The position numbers were made by a program, and so were the translations under genes. From Tissierellales bacterium (lineage in GTDB: Bacteria > Bacillota > Clostridia > Tissierellales > Dethiosulfatibacteraceae): DNA of 32,503 bases. This document shows positions 15,444 through 23,397 of the stretch, piece by piece (the stretch's first letter is position 1; every line of letters starts with the position of its first letter). Under the pieces are notes generated by a model. It was not told the origin of the DNA, ran no database searches, and saw only the letters and a program-made list of their open reading frames with translations. The stretch spans positions 1-32,503 of the forward strand of contig JAFGVC010000113.1 in NCBI GenBank assembly GCA_016938195.1, given 5' to 3'.

Positions 15444-16340
15444 TTATTTATATTTTTCCATCAAAACATCACTTGTTAAAAATTGGTTTTCTAACTGTCT
15501 ATACGCTGGTAGACCAATCAAATCAACAAATTCTTCAAATGAAGTAATCATCTCAGGATTCTCACGAGTTGTTCCTTTTTCCTTCAGTTGTGTTAAAATA
15601 TTGAAAATTCCTCGATACGCGCCAAATAAAGCCGTAACTGGAAAAGAGACCCTAGCAGCTCCCCACTTTTCTAGTTTTGAAACCGTTAGCATTGGAGATT
15701 TACCACCATCGGTCATATTGATACTCACAGGAGCATCTATTGATTTAATGACTCTTTCAATATCTTCCTCTCTAAAAGGTGCTTCCACAAATATTAAATC
15801 TGCTCCTGCCTTAGCATAAGCATTCCCTCGCTTTATAGCTTCTTCTATGCCATAAACTGCAATAGCATCAGTTCTAGCATTAATCACAAAATCCTTGTCG
15901 CTTCTTGAACTAACAGCCGCTTCAATCTTTAAGATAGCTTCCTCTAAAGAAATAATCTGCTTGCCATCCATATGTCCACATCTCTTTGGAAAAACTTGGT
16001 CTTCAAGATTAATTCCGGCAGCACCAGCTTTTTCAAATTCTTTTACAGTTCTAATTAGATTTAACGCATTTCCAAACCCCGTATCACCATCTGCCATAAT
16101 TGGAATATGCACTGAATCACACATATTTTTGGTATGATTAAGCATCTCAGTCATCGTTGTTAAGCCTATATCTGGAAATCCTAACAAACTAGCTGAGATA
16201 CCGTACCCTGTGGCCTGAACAGCTTTAAATCCAATTTTCTCAGCTATTTTCGCACTCAAACAATCATACACTCCTGGCATTACCAATATTTCAGGTGCAT
16301 TTATGAGTTCTTTTAAAATTGTAGTTTTTCTACTACTCAT
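15444..16340 (-). CDS. PEP mutase/isocitrate lyase family C-C lyase (PrpB or 2,3-dimethylmalate lyase like)
   Basis: The 298-residue protein belongs to the family that cleaves 2-methylisocitrate, isocitrate or 2,3-dimethylmalate by retro-aldol reaction to an alpha-keto acid plus an acid. Landmarks are MPGVYDCLSAKIAEKIGFKA (21-40), the Mg-binding MADGDTGFG (82-90), NLEDQVFPKRCGH (111-123) with catalytic Cys121 in KRCGH (usually KKCGH), and INARTDA. The length is that of PrpB and of the 2,3-dimethylmalate lyase of Eubacterium barkeri. No citrate synthase or methylcitrate dehydratase is nearby, so a methylcitrate cycle is not supported. With LeuCD-type genes in the same operon, dimethylmalate or another methylated malate is a plausible substrate. 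Confidence 0.85.
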   Translation of the reverse strand: MSSRKTTILKELINAPEILVMPGVYDCLSAKIAEKIGFKAVQATGYGISASLLGFPDIGLTTMTEMLNHTKNMCDSVHIPIMADGDTGFGNALNLIRTVKEFEKAGAAGINLEDQVFPKRCGHMDGKQIISLEEAILKIEAAVSSRSDKDFVINARTDAIAVYGIEEAIKRGNAYAKAGADLIFVEAPFREEDIERVIKSIDAPVSINMTDGGKSPMLTVSKLEKWGAARVSFPVTALFGAYRGIFNILTQLKEKGTTRENPEMITSFEEFVDLIGLPAYRQLENQFLTSDVLMEKYK

Positions 16341-16356
16341 TTTATCACCATCCTTT

Positions 16357-18258
16357 TTATGTTCTTAATTTCCTAGCTGTTAAAAATTGAAAACCAAATA
16401 TACCAAACACAAGGCCAAAACCAACAAGATCAGTCATAGTTCCTGAAAGTATCAACAATATCGCTCCCAGCATCAGTATAGGTCTCAATACCATACTCAT
16501 AGATTTAATAAAATAACCTTCTACTGCCGCACCTAAGGCAACAACACCTATTACAGAAGTGACAAATACAGGAATTATCTTTAAAATCGTACTATCCGGA
16601 GTAATTAATAAATCGGGAGAATATATAAACATAAATGGGATAATGAAACCCGCGATAGCTAACTTCATCCCCGCCCATCCTGTTTTTGCAGGATCAGCTC
16701 CAGATATACCTGCAGCAGCGTATGAACCAACAGCTACGGGTGGTGTAATAGTTGAAAGTATGCCAAAGTAGAAAACAAACATATGCGCGCCAAGTGGAGC
16801 CACTCCTAGTCGTATAAGTGCAGGAGCCGCAACCGCACTAGTTAATACATAACAGGCTGTAGTAGGAAGCCCCATACCCATAATTATAGATACAATCATT
16901 GTTAATATAAGTGTAGTAAAAAGATATCCACCACTCAATTTCAATATTGCACTAGCTAAAGCCAGTATAGCCCCAGTAAGAGAAGTAACCCCAATCACTA
17001 TTCCAATAATTGCACATGCTATAGCAACAGGAACCGCATTCAAAGCACCTTTTTTTAGCGCCTCCATCAATAATGGGATGTTGATTCTTGTTTCTTTTTT
17101 TATTAAACTTGATAAAACAGCAAGAATTATACCCCAAACCGCAGCATAAAGCGCATTATAACCACTTACAAGCATATATATTATACCTATAAGAGGAATA
17201 AACAAATGCCCTTGAGATAAAATTACGTCTTTTGTCTTAGGAAGCTCAGCTTTAGGTATACCCTCTATTCCCATTTTTGATGCTCTTAAATGAACAATAG
17301 CCCAAACACCAATATAGTATAATATGGCTGGAATTAAAGCAGCCGCTAATACTTGAACGAACGGAATAGCCAATGAATCTGAAATAATAAATGCAGCTGC
17401 TCCCATGACCGGTGGCATAATCTGACCACCCGCTGATGCGGCAGCTTCAATACCACTTGCAAAATAATCCTTGTAACCTGTTTTTATCATCAATGGAATC
17501 GTAAAACTTCCAGTGGTTACAACATTTGCAGAAGTGCTTCCACTAATGCTTCCCATCAATCCCGATGATAGTACGGATACTTTCGCAGGACCTCCTTTAG
17601 CATGTCCGGCAATAGATAAAGCTAAGTCGTTAAAAAACGATGACATACCTGTTGCAGATAAGAATGCTCCAAATAATATAAACATATAAATATAAGTTGA
17701 TGAAACCCCTAATATCTGTCCAAAAACTCCTTCTGTTGTCATGTATAAATGTTGAATGATTCTATTCAATGAAAACCCACTATGCATTAACGGACCAGGA
17801 ACATAACGACCTAAAAATGCATACAAAATAAATATCGCTGATAATAAAGGTAATGCATATCCAATGGTTCTCCTAGCAGCTTCAACTATCAATATAATTG
17901 TAATTACGCCGAATATAATATCCGTTTGGATATACAGCCCACCCGTTAGGGCGAGCTGTCTAAATCTAATAATTATATTTCCGATAGAAGCAAAGGAGAG
18001 CGCAATTAAGATCCAATCAAAAATACTCGGTTTATTTTGTGGCGATTTTGATGATGCAGGATATATAATAAAAATCAATGTCAACACAAATATTAAGTGA
18101 ATACTTCGCTGCTGAATAGGCCCTAGAGCTCTAAATGCTGCTGTGTAAAGATGAAAGACTGACATCACTATAGCAATAACTGCTACCATTGATTTAACTG
18201 TTCCTGACAATTGTCTCTTTTTTGATTTTTTCTTGATATCTTCTATATCTTCGCTCAA
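16357..18258 (-). CDS. TRAP transporter fused permease (DctQM-type, TAXI-associated)
   Basis: The 633-residue membrane protein joins the small 4-helix and large 12-helix TRAP subunits in one chain, as is usual for TAXI systems. Key stretches are GPGLMHSGFSLNRIIQHLYM-like (the actual text is VPGPLMHSGFSLNRIIQHLY), GLMGSISGSTSANVVTTGSF, GIEAAASAGGQIMPPVMGAA and MGMGLPTTACYVLTSAVAAP. These are conserved in the 4TM/12TM family. The start is TTG at 18258, with GGAGG seven bases before it. It follows the TAXI binding protein by 34 bases that contain a small hairpin. Transport is driven by an ion gradient rather than ATP. Together the pair should import the substrate of the downstream enzymes. Confidence 0.93.
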   Translation of the reverse strand: MSEDIEDIKKKSKKRQLSGTVKSMVAVIAIVMSVFHLYTAAFRALGPIQQRSIHLIFVLTLIFIIYPASSKSPQNKPSIFDWILIALSFASIGNIIIRFRQLALTGGLYIQTDIIFGVITIILIVEAARRTIGYALPLLSAIFILYAFLGRYVPGPLMHSGFSLNRIIQHLYMTTEGVFGQILGVSSTYIYMFILFGAFLSATGMSSFFNDLALSIAGHAKGGPAKVSVLSSGLMGSISGSTSANVVTTGSFTIPLMIKTGYKDYFASGIEAAASAGGQIMPPVMGAAAFIISDSLAIPFVQVLAAALIPAILYYIGVWAIVHLRASKMGIEGIPKAELPKTKDVILSQGHLFIPLIGIIYMLVSGYNALYAAVWGIILAVLSSLIKKETRINIPLLMEALKKGALNAVPVAIACAIIGIVIGVTSLTGAILALASAILKLSGGYLFTTLILTMIVSIIMGMGLPTTACYVLTSAVAAPALIRLGVAPLGAHMFVFYFGILSTITPPVAVGSYAAAGISGADPAKTGWAGMKLAIAGFIIPFMFIYSPDLLITPDSTILKIIPVFVTSVIGVVALGAAVEGYFIKSMSMVLRPILMLGAILLILSGTMTDLVGFGLVFGIFGFQFLTARKLRT

Positions 18259-18273
18259 TTCAATTCCTCCATT

Positions 18274-18288
18274 CGTTCTAAAAGAACG
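18274..18288 (-). other. Intercistronic hairpin between TAXI and TRAP permease genes
   Basis: CGTTCT and AGAACG form a perfect 6-base stem with an AAA loop in the 34-base gap, five bases past the TAXI stop and just before the permease ribosome binding site. No T-run follows, so it is not a terminator. It may stabilise the upstream mRNA 3' end or dampen translation of the permease. Confidence 0.4.
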
Positions 18289-18292
18289 TTCA

Positions 18293-19303
18293 TTAATCTA
18301 AAATGCCAACTTCCTTGAAATATTTCTCTGCACCTGGGTGTAAAGGTACCGCCATACCACTTCTAGCTGTTTCTGGTCTGGTTTGAGTGAAATAGTTATG
18401 AAATGTTTGCAAATACTCTAAGTCTTCGAATATTGCTTTAGTAATTTCATAAACTGTATCCTCAGATAATTCACTTGATGCAATAAATAACGAAGACCCA
18501 GCAATTGTAGATAATTCTTCATCTTGATTCTTATAGGTTGCAGCAGGTATAACACTAGCGCCAAACTCAGGATTATCTTTAGTCAATAATTCTATTTTAT
18601 CAGAAGTAATTGGTAAAAGTTTAATTTTATCTGTAAGCATCAATTCAGCTATTTGAGCGCTTCCAATTCCTGTTGCATATATATGGCAATCTACTCCTCC
18701 TGTTTTTAACCCTTCTGTAGCTTCTGCTCTTGTACCATATACAGCTGTATAGTCTTCCGGAGAAATCCCATGAGCTGCTAAAATTTGATTGGTGTTAACT
18801 TCAATACCTCCACCGATAGGTCCAACAGCAATCTTTTTGCCTCTCAAATCTTCAACTGTATTTATTCCAGCGTCATTTCTTACAAGTATATGAAACTCAT
18901 TAAAATATATAGCTGTGATTCCTCTCATATTCTCAATTGGTCTTCCTTCAAATCCACCAAAACCCTCATACGCTTCTCTTAGTGTGGCAGATTGAACCAA
19001 TGCCAATTCGACTTCTCCCTGTCCAATAAAATTACAATTCTCTGCTGACCCTCCAGTTGCCTGAGCACTAGCATTAACATTTTCTATCTTTTCATTAATC
19101 ATCTGTGCTAATGCACTTGCCAAAGGAAAAAAGTTTCCTCCCATACTAGCAGAACCAATTCTTAAAAATTGTTTTTCTACCTTTGGTTCAATTGATTCAT
19201 TTCCGCTTGTTGATGGCTGTGGTTGTGAACAACCTGTAATAATAACACTTAATAAAGAAACCAGCATTATTACAACAACTAATCTTTTTGCTATTTTTCT
19301 CAT
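18293..19303 (-). CDS. TAXI family TRAP transporter substrate-binding lipoprotein
   Basis: The 336-residue protein has a lipoprotein signal with lipobox ITGC (Cys25) and a low-complexity linker. It then matches the TAXI solute-binding family: LRIGSASMGGNFFPLASALAQ, ASAQATGGSAENCNFIGQGE, LVQSATLREAYEG, DLRGKKIAVGPIGGGIEVNT, and a late HPGAEKYFKEVGI. It binds the substrate outside the membrane and hands it to the fused permease encoded just downstream. GGAGG precedes the ATG. TAXI ligands are poorly known (glutamate and 2-oxoglutarate have been reported), so the ligand here is best inferred from the operon: a branched C5-C6 di- or tricarboxylate. Confidence 0.93.
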   Translation of the reverse strand: MRKIAKRLVVVIMLVSLLSVIITGCSQPQPSTSGNESIEPKVEKQFLRIGSASMGGNFFPLASALAQMINEKIENVNASAQATGGSAENCNFIGQGEVELALVQSATLREAYEGFGGFEGRPIENMRGITAIYFNEFHILVRNDAGINTVEDLRGKKIAVGPIGGGIEVNTNQILAAHGISPEDYTAVYGTRAEATEGLKTGGVDCHIYATGIGSAQIAELMLTDKIKLLPITSDKIELLTKDNPEFGASVIPAATYKNQDEELSTIAGSSLFIASSELSEDTVYEITKAIFEDLEYLQTFHNYFTQTRPETARSGMAVPLHPGAEKYFKEVGILD

Positions 19304-19338
19304 TTGAATCCTCCATTTTTTTTTTAGCTAACAAGTAC

Positions 19339-19836
19339 CTAAATTCTAAATTGACCTTCATCCTTCAAGTACTTGACAAGTCCACCTTTGTTTAAAATAT
19401 CAATCATAATTGTAGGCATATTATTAAGAATTATAAAGTCATTAGTTTCTTTAAAGCTCAATATGCCTTGAACTAAATCTATATTAATCTCTTGATCATT
19501 ATTTAATAAATTTGTATTTGCAATTATAACGGGTAGTCCAATATTGATTGCGTTTCTATAAAAGATGCGCGCAAAAGATTTTGCTACAACTGCTTTGACC
19601 CCTGCATATGATAAAGCTAATGGTGCTTGCTCTCGTGACGAACCACATCCAAAATTTTCGCCTGCAATGATTATTTTAGACTTGATTACTTCCAACAAGC
19701 TACTGTCTAAATCTTCAAAAACGTGTGAAGCCAATTCATTCATGTCTAATGTCTTTGTATATTTACCAGCGATTATTAAATCCGTATTAATATCATTGCC
19801 ATTAACAAACTTATAAGTTTTACCTTTAATTATCAC
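19339..19836 (-). CDS. LeuD-type dehydratase small subunit
   Basis: The 165-residue protein is the swivel-domain subunit of the isopropylmalate isomerase/homoaconitase/2,3-dimethylmalate dehydratase group. It has NDINTDLIIAGKYTKTLDMNE near the N-terminus and the substrate-specificity loop GENFGCGSSREQAPLAL (59-75). The start is GTG at 19836 with GAGGAG eight bases before it; only five bases separate it from the large-subunit gene, so the two are cotranslated. No leuA or leuB lies nearby and the operon is catabolic, so leucine synthesis is unlikely. DmdB of the nicotinate-fermenting Eubacterium barkeri is a good functional model. Confidence 0.9.
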   Translation of the reverse strand: MIIKGKTYKFVNGNDINTDLIIAGKYTKTLDMNELASHVFEDLDSSLLEVIKSKIIIAGENFGCGSSREQAPLALSYAGVKAVVAKSFARIFYRNAINIGLPVIIANTNLLNNDQEINIDLVQGILSFKETNDFIILNNMPTIMIDILNKGGLVKYLKDEGQFRI

Positions 19837-19841
19837 CTCTT

Positions 19842-21050
19842 TTACTCCTCCAATCTCGGATCAATCAATTTTCCATGCAATGCGCTCCATGCAGCGGTCG
19901 CAGGAGAACAAAGATATATTTCCGCTTCTTTGTTTCCCATTCTTCCTAGAAAATTTCTATTTGAAGTCGATAATACTTTTTCTCCATCTGCAGGAATCCC
20001 TCCCAATGTACCTACGCAAGGCCCGCAACCCGGTGTCAAAATTATAGCGCCCGACTGCAACAAAATATTTAACACCCCATTTTCCGATATTTTTTCAAGA
20101 ATTTTTTTTGACGCCGGAGCAATTCGCATTCTAACATTTTTAGGGATTTTTTTTCCTTTAAGTATCTTTGCAACTACTTCTAAATCTTCTAACCTACCAT
20201 TGGTACAGCTACCTATAAAAACCTGATCAATTGGAATGCCAATATATTCAGAAACCGGATAAACATTGTCAACATAATGTGGAACTGCTATCATAGGCTC
20301 AATCTTTGAAAGATTAATTTCTATCATCTTTTCATATTTTGCATTATCATCCGGAACAATGTCAAAAGTCTGAAAAATACCTGCTTTAGCTCCCATTTCA
20401 ATAGACATATTCGCTATAGTAAGTTTTTCATCCATTCTAAGTTGAGTATCCTTGTCAACACAAAACTCTAAAACTTTGTAAGATGCACCATTAGCTCCGA
20501 TAAGTCTACTTAAATACAAAATTAAGTCTTTTGCAAATACCCCTTCATTAAAATTTCCTTTAATATTAATTAGAATTGAATCTGGTACCTTCATCCATGT
20601 TTTCCCTGTTAACATCACTCCGGCTAAATCTGTTGCACCTACCCCTGATGAAAAAGAACCCCAAGCGCCATAAGTACAGGTATGTGAATCTGCTCCCAAG
20701 ACAATGCTTCCTGTTTTAACATGATTATTCTCATAAATTAACTGATGACAAATCCCTTCACCTTCATCATATAGAATAATTTCTTGCTCATATGCAAAAT
20801 CTCTAATATTTTTATGTAAATTTGCTATTTTGTTATTGGGACAAGGTGTCGCATGATCAATAACTATTGCCATTTTTTTAGCGTCAAAAACATGTATACC
20901 ATTCATCTCTTTAAATGCTTTTATTGCTATAGGCGCTGTAGTATCACTAGCCATTATAAAATCAACCTCTACAATGACAATGTTTCCTGGTTTTACTATA
21001 CCCGCAACACAATGAGAATTGATGATTTTTTCTACAACCGTATACGTCAT
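19842..21050 (-). CDS. LeuC-type (aconitase family) dehydratase large subunit
   Basis: The 402-residue protein carries the three [4Fe-4S] ligands of the aconitase family, Cys282 in FIGSCTNGR and Cys342/Cys345 in TPGCGPCVG, plus GADSHTCTYGAWGSFSSGVG (119-138) and DHATPCPN (65-72). It pairs with the small subunit just downstream to add or remove water on a malate-type 2-hydroxy acid and its cis-unsaturated partner. Members act on isopropylmalate, homoaconitate, citraconate/citramalate or dimethylmaleate. The length and split-subunit form fit the last three. The ATG has AGGAG nine bases upstream. Context with CoA-transferase and lyase genes argues for a degradative hydratase. Confidence 0.92.
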   Translation of the reverse strand: MTYTVVEKIINSHCVAGIVKPGNIVIVEVDFIMASDTTAPIAIKAFKEMNGIHVFDAKKMAIVIDHATPCPNNKIANLHKNIRDFAYEQEIILYDEGEGICHQLIYENNHVKTGSIVLGADSHTCTYGAWGSFSSGVGATDLAGVMLTGKTWMKVPDSILINIKGNFNEGVFAKDLILYLSRLIGANGASYKVLEFCVDKDTQLRMDEKLTIANMSIEMGAKAGIFQTFDIVPDDNAKYEKMIEINLSKIEPMIAVPHYVDNVYPVSEYIGIPIDQVFIGSCTNGRLEDLEVVAKILKGKKIPKNVRMRIAPASKKILEKISENGVLNILLQSGAIILTPGCGPCVGTLGGIPADGEKVLSTSNRNFLGRMGNKEAEIYLCSPATAAWSALHGKLIDPRLEE

Positions 21051-21066
21051 CGATGCACTCTCCTTT

Positions 21067-22017
21067 TTAACTACTTGAATTATTATTAATTTGACCTATA
21101 GGCTTTTCCTTAACCAAATCTGATACTTTGCCTGCAACCAAAATGTAGCTATCCGTATCATGATTAACCATTTTTTTTACATAAGCTCCCAACTTAATGG
21201 CTTGATCTAAATTTACCCCTGTCTCTATTCCCATCTCATGAAGCATATGTACTAAATCTTCAGATGAAAGATTACCCGACGCTCCAGGTGCGTACGGACA
21301 GCCTCCTAATCCAGCGAAAGCAGCATCATAATGTGTTATACCTGCACTCATTCCGGCAACCACATTAGCTAAGGCCATCCCTCTTGTATTGTGGAAATGC
21401 AGAAACCATTTAATATTTGAATATCTGTTTGTCAATATCTGACTTCTTTCATATACTTGCTTAGGATTAGCTACCCCCGTTGTATCTGATAAAGATATTT
21501 CATGAATACCTATACGCATAAATGATTCAACAAGTTCTGCAATACGATCTAAAGATATAGGGCCTTCAAAAGGACACCCAAAGGCAGTAGAAATTGCGCC
21601 TGAAACACTCATATTATATTTATCAGCCAACTCAACACATGCTTGAAAATCATTAATGGTTTCATAAGGTTTTTTATTGAAATTAGTCATATTGTGAGAT
21701 TCACTAGCCGAAACCGTCAATTTCACTTTATTCACGCCACAACTTGCCGCTCGCTCTATTCCCCTTAGATTAGTGACAAGTGCTCGGTATTGCACATCAT
21801 CTTTTCGTTTTATGTGCTTGGCGATTTCATCTGTGTCTGACATTTGAGGAACCGCTTTCGGATGAACAAACGAACCAATTTCTATGACTTGATAACCTGA
21901 TTCTGTTGCTTGGTTAATGCAAAATATCTTATCTTCTAAGCTAATGACACCTTTTTCGTTTTGAAATCCATCTCTTGGTCCCACTTCGCAAATCGTTATT
22001 TTCCCCGGAAAAAACAT
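21067..22017 (-). CDS. HMG-CoA lyase family enzyme
   Basis: The 316-residue TIM-barrel enzyme has the family motifs EVGPRDGFQNEK (11-22, catalytic Arg15/Asp16), IGSFVHPKAVPQMSD, the metal-binding HFHN (207-210) and the signature GLGGCPYAPGASGN with catalytic Cys240. The classic reaction splits 3-hydroxy-3-methylglutaryl-CoA to acetyl-CoA and acetoacetate. The operon offers no leucine-degradation partners (no methylcrotonyl-CoA carboxylase), so the real substrate may be a homologous tertiary-hydroxy acyl-CoA such as citramalyl-CoA, which would give acetyl-CoA and pyruvate. It follows the CoA-transferase gene by 12 bases. The fold and chemistry are secure; the substrate is inference. Confidence 0.9.
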   Translation of the reverse strand: MFFPGKITICEVGPRDGFQNEKGVISLEDKIFCINQATESGYQVIEIGSFVHPKAVPQMSDTDEIAKHIKRKDDVQYRALVTNLRGIERAASCGVNKVKLTVSASESHNMTNFNKKPYETINDFQACVELADKYNMSVSGAISTAFGCPFEGPISLDRIAELVESFMRIGIHEISLSDTTGVANPKQVYERSQILTNRYSNIKWFLHFHNTRGMALANVVAGMSAGITHYDAAFAGLGGCPYAPGASGNLSSEDLVHMLHEMGIETGVNLDQAIKLGAYVKKMVNHDTDSYILVAGKVSDLVKEKPIGQINNNSSS

Positions 22018-22029
22018 CTAATGACCACC

Positions 22030-23214
22030 TTATATGATATTTTTTGATTTTAATAGCTTTAAATATTCATCATCTAGTTCCAAAAGCCCCTTGTAAATAT
22101 CATCATTATGTTCTCCAAGCTCAGGACCTGCCCATTTAACCTCACCAGGAGTTTCCGAAAATACAGGTGTAATACCAGGCATTTTTACTCCTCCAAGTTT
22201 ATCACATTGTACCTCAATAATATTGTTTCTAAATTGATAGTGTTCATCACTAAAAATATCTTGTATGCTATACACCAGATTAACTGGTACCCCTTCATCA
22301 TCTGCAATTTTTTTCATTTCGGAAAAATTCATATTCTTAACCCACGTTCTCACTATCTCATCAATATAATCATCATTCTTTAGTCTTGCTTCATTTTTTG
22401 AATACTTATCCAATAAATCTCTTCGTTTCATAGCATTTGTGAGGTATTCAAATGTCTTATCAGTGCTACAAACTAAAACAACCCATTTACCGTCTTTTGT
22501 TTGATAAGTCCCTCCGGGACTAGAAGTGCCACTCAATGTTGGTTTCCTTTCTCTTATATTACCATTCAAGCTATAATCGGCTACCAAAATTTCTTGCATT
22601 CTAAAAATTCCTTCATATAAACTGACATCCACCTCTTGACCTTTTCCACTTATTATGTCTCTATGATATAATGCCATCATAGCTGCCATTGCAGCGTATA
22701 AACCCGCAATATAGTCCGCTAATGAAAAAGAAGGACTAACAGGAGGTTTGTCAGGATGGCCTGTAATATAAGTCATCCCTGAAAAAGCAGTTGCCGGCGT
22801 TCCAAAACCCGCCTTATGACTATATGGACCAGTCTGACCATATCCCGTAACTCTCACAACCACAATTTTAGGATTTACTTTTTTCAGTGTCTCCATACTC
22901 AAGCCCCATTTGTCCAAAGTCCCAGTTTTAAAATTCTCTATCAATACATCACTCTTAGCAACTAAATCTAACAATATCTTTTTGCCCTCATCAAAATGAA
23001 GGTCTAGGGTAATACATTTTTTGTTTCTTCCCATAGCTGCCCATCTAACACCCTGACCTTTGTGATAAGGACCTAATCCTCTAAACGGATCTCCTTTTTG
23101 TGGCATTTCAATTTTTATAACTTCGGCTCCAAAATCAGCCATCAATCCAGCTGCAAATGGAGCGGCAATAACCGTTGAAATATCTAATACTCTAACACCC
23201 ATCAAAGCACTCAT
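22030..23214 (-). CDS. Class III (CaiB/BaiF) CoA-transferase
   Basis: The ~394-residue protein is a family III CoA-transferase: GVRVLDISTVIAAPFAAGLM ADFGAEVIKIE at the N-terminus, DLHFDEGKKILLDLVAKSDV LIENFKTG near 71-98, YGQTGPYSHKAGFGT near 125-139, and the likely catalytic Asp167 in FSLADYIAGLYAAM. It moves CoA from a donor such as succinyl- or acetyl-CoA to a carboxylic acid. I start it at the ATG at 23214, which has AAGGAG six bases upstream; an in-frame ATG at 23229 overlaps that site. It is the first gene of the eight-gene operon and probably activates the hydroxy acid that the HMG-CoA-lyase-like enzyme then cleaves. Confidence 0.92.
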   Translation of the reverse strand: MSALMGVRVLDISTVIAAPFAAGLMADFGAEVIKIEMPQKGDPFRGLGPYHKGQGVRWAAMGRNKKCITLDLHFDEGKKILLDLVAKSDVLIENFKTGTLDKWGLSMETLKKVNPKIVVVRVTGYGQTGPYSHKAGFGTPATAFSGMTYITGHPDKPPVSPSFSLADYIAGLYAAMAAMMALYHRDIISGKGQEVDVSLYEGIFRMQEILVADYSLNGNIRERKPTLSGTSSPGGTYQTKDGKWVVLVCSTDKTFEYLTNAMKRRDLLDKYSKNEARLKNDDYIDEIVRTWVKNMNFSEMKKIADDEGVPVNLVYSIQDIFSDEHYQFRNNIIEVQCDKLGGVKMPGITPVFSETPGEVKWAGPELGEHNDDIYKGLLELDDEYLKLLKSKNII

Positions 23215-23246
23215 TAAAATCTCCTTCACGATATATTTCCGTTCTA

Positions 23247-23261
23247 TGGAAGTTACTTCCT
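23247..23261. promoter_or_regulatory. IclR-box-like operator at the catabolic operon start
   Basis: TGGAAGTTACTTCCT contains a perfect 6-1-6 palindrome (GGAAGT/ACTTCC) lying about 10 bases downstream of the -10 element. It closely resembles the E. coli IclR box, TGGAAATNATTTCCA. A repressor bound here would block transcription at its start. The regulator encoded at 12986-13729 is the likely binder. Confidence 0.55.
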
Positions 23262-23271
23262 TTATACGGAT

Positions 23272-23300
23272 ATTATAGCATACTAAAAGTAGGATGACAA
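23272..23300 (-). promoter_or_regulatory. Sigma-A-type promoter of the catabolic operon
   Basis: On the minus strand TTGTCA (23295-23300) and a consensus TATAAT (23272-23277) are separated by exactly 17 bases. The predicted start near 23265 leaves a leader of about 50 bases before the CoA-transferase ATG. Confidence 0.8.
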
Positions 23301-23311
23301 CGTTTTTTTAT

Positions 23312-23355
23312 CAAAAAATGAAAATTCCGTCTTGATTTTCATCTTAACGGAATTT
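23312..23355 (-). terminator. Probable terminator of the fetAB pair
   Basis: AAATTCCGT (23322-23330) pairs with ACGGAATTT (23347-23355); on the minus strand the stem is followed by TCATTTTTT. It lies about 40 bases past the permease stop. A second, competing inverted repeat (TGAAAAT/ATTTTCA) overlaps it. Confidence 0.5.
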
Positions 23356-23397
23356 AAGCTACTCGATTAGCATATTTAATAAGTAAGATTTAAACTA

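Noticed and set aside
15444-16340. PrpB as part of a methylcitrate cycle
   Set aside because: No methylcitrate synthase or PrpD/AcnD-type dehydratase is encoded nearby.
19339-21050. LeuCD read as leucine biosynthesis genes
   Set aside because: No leuA or leuB is near, and the pair is embedded in an operon with CoA-transferase, lyase and importer genes, so a catabolic hydratase is far more likely.
13779-23214. Complete nicotinate fermentation cluster as in Eubacterium barkeri
   Set aside because: Only the late-step look-alikes (dimethylmalate dehydratase and lyase types) are present; nicotinate hydroxylase, methyleneglutarate mutase and methylitaconate isomerase genes are absent from the window.
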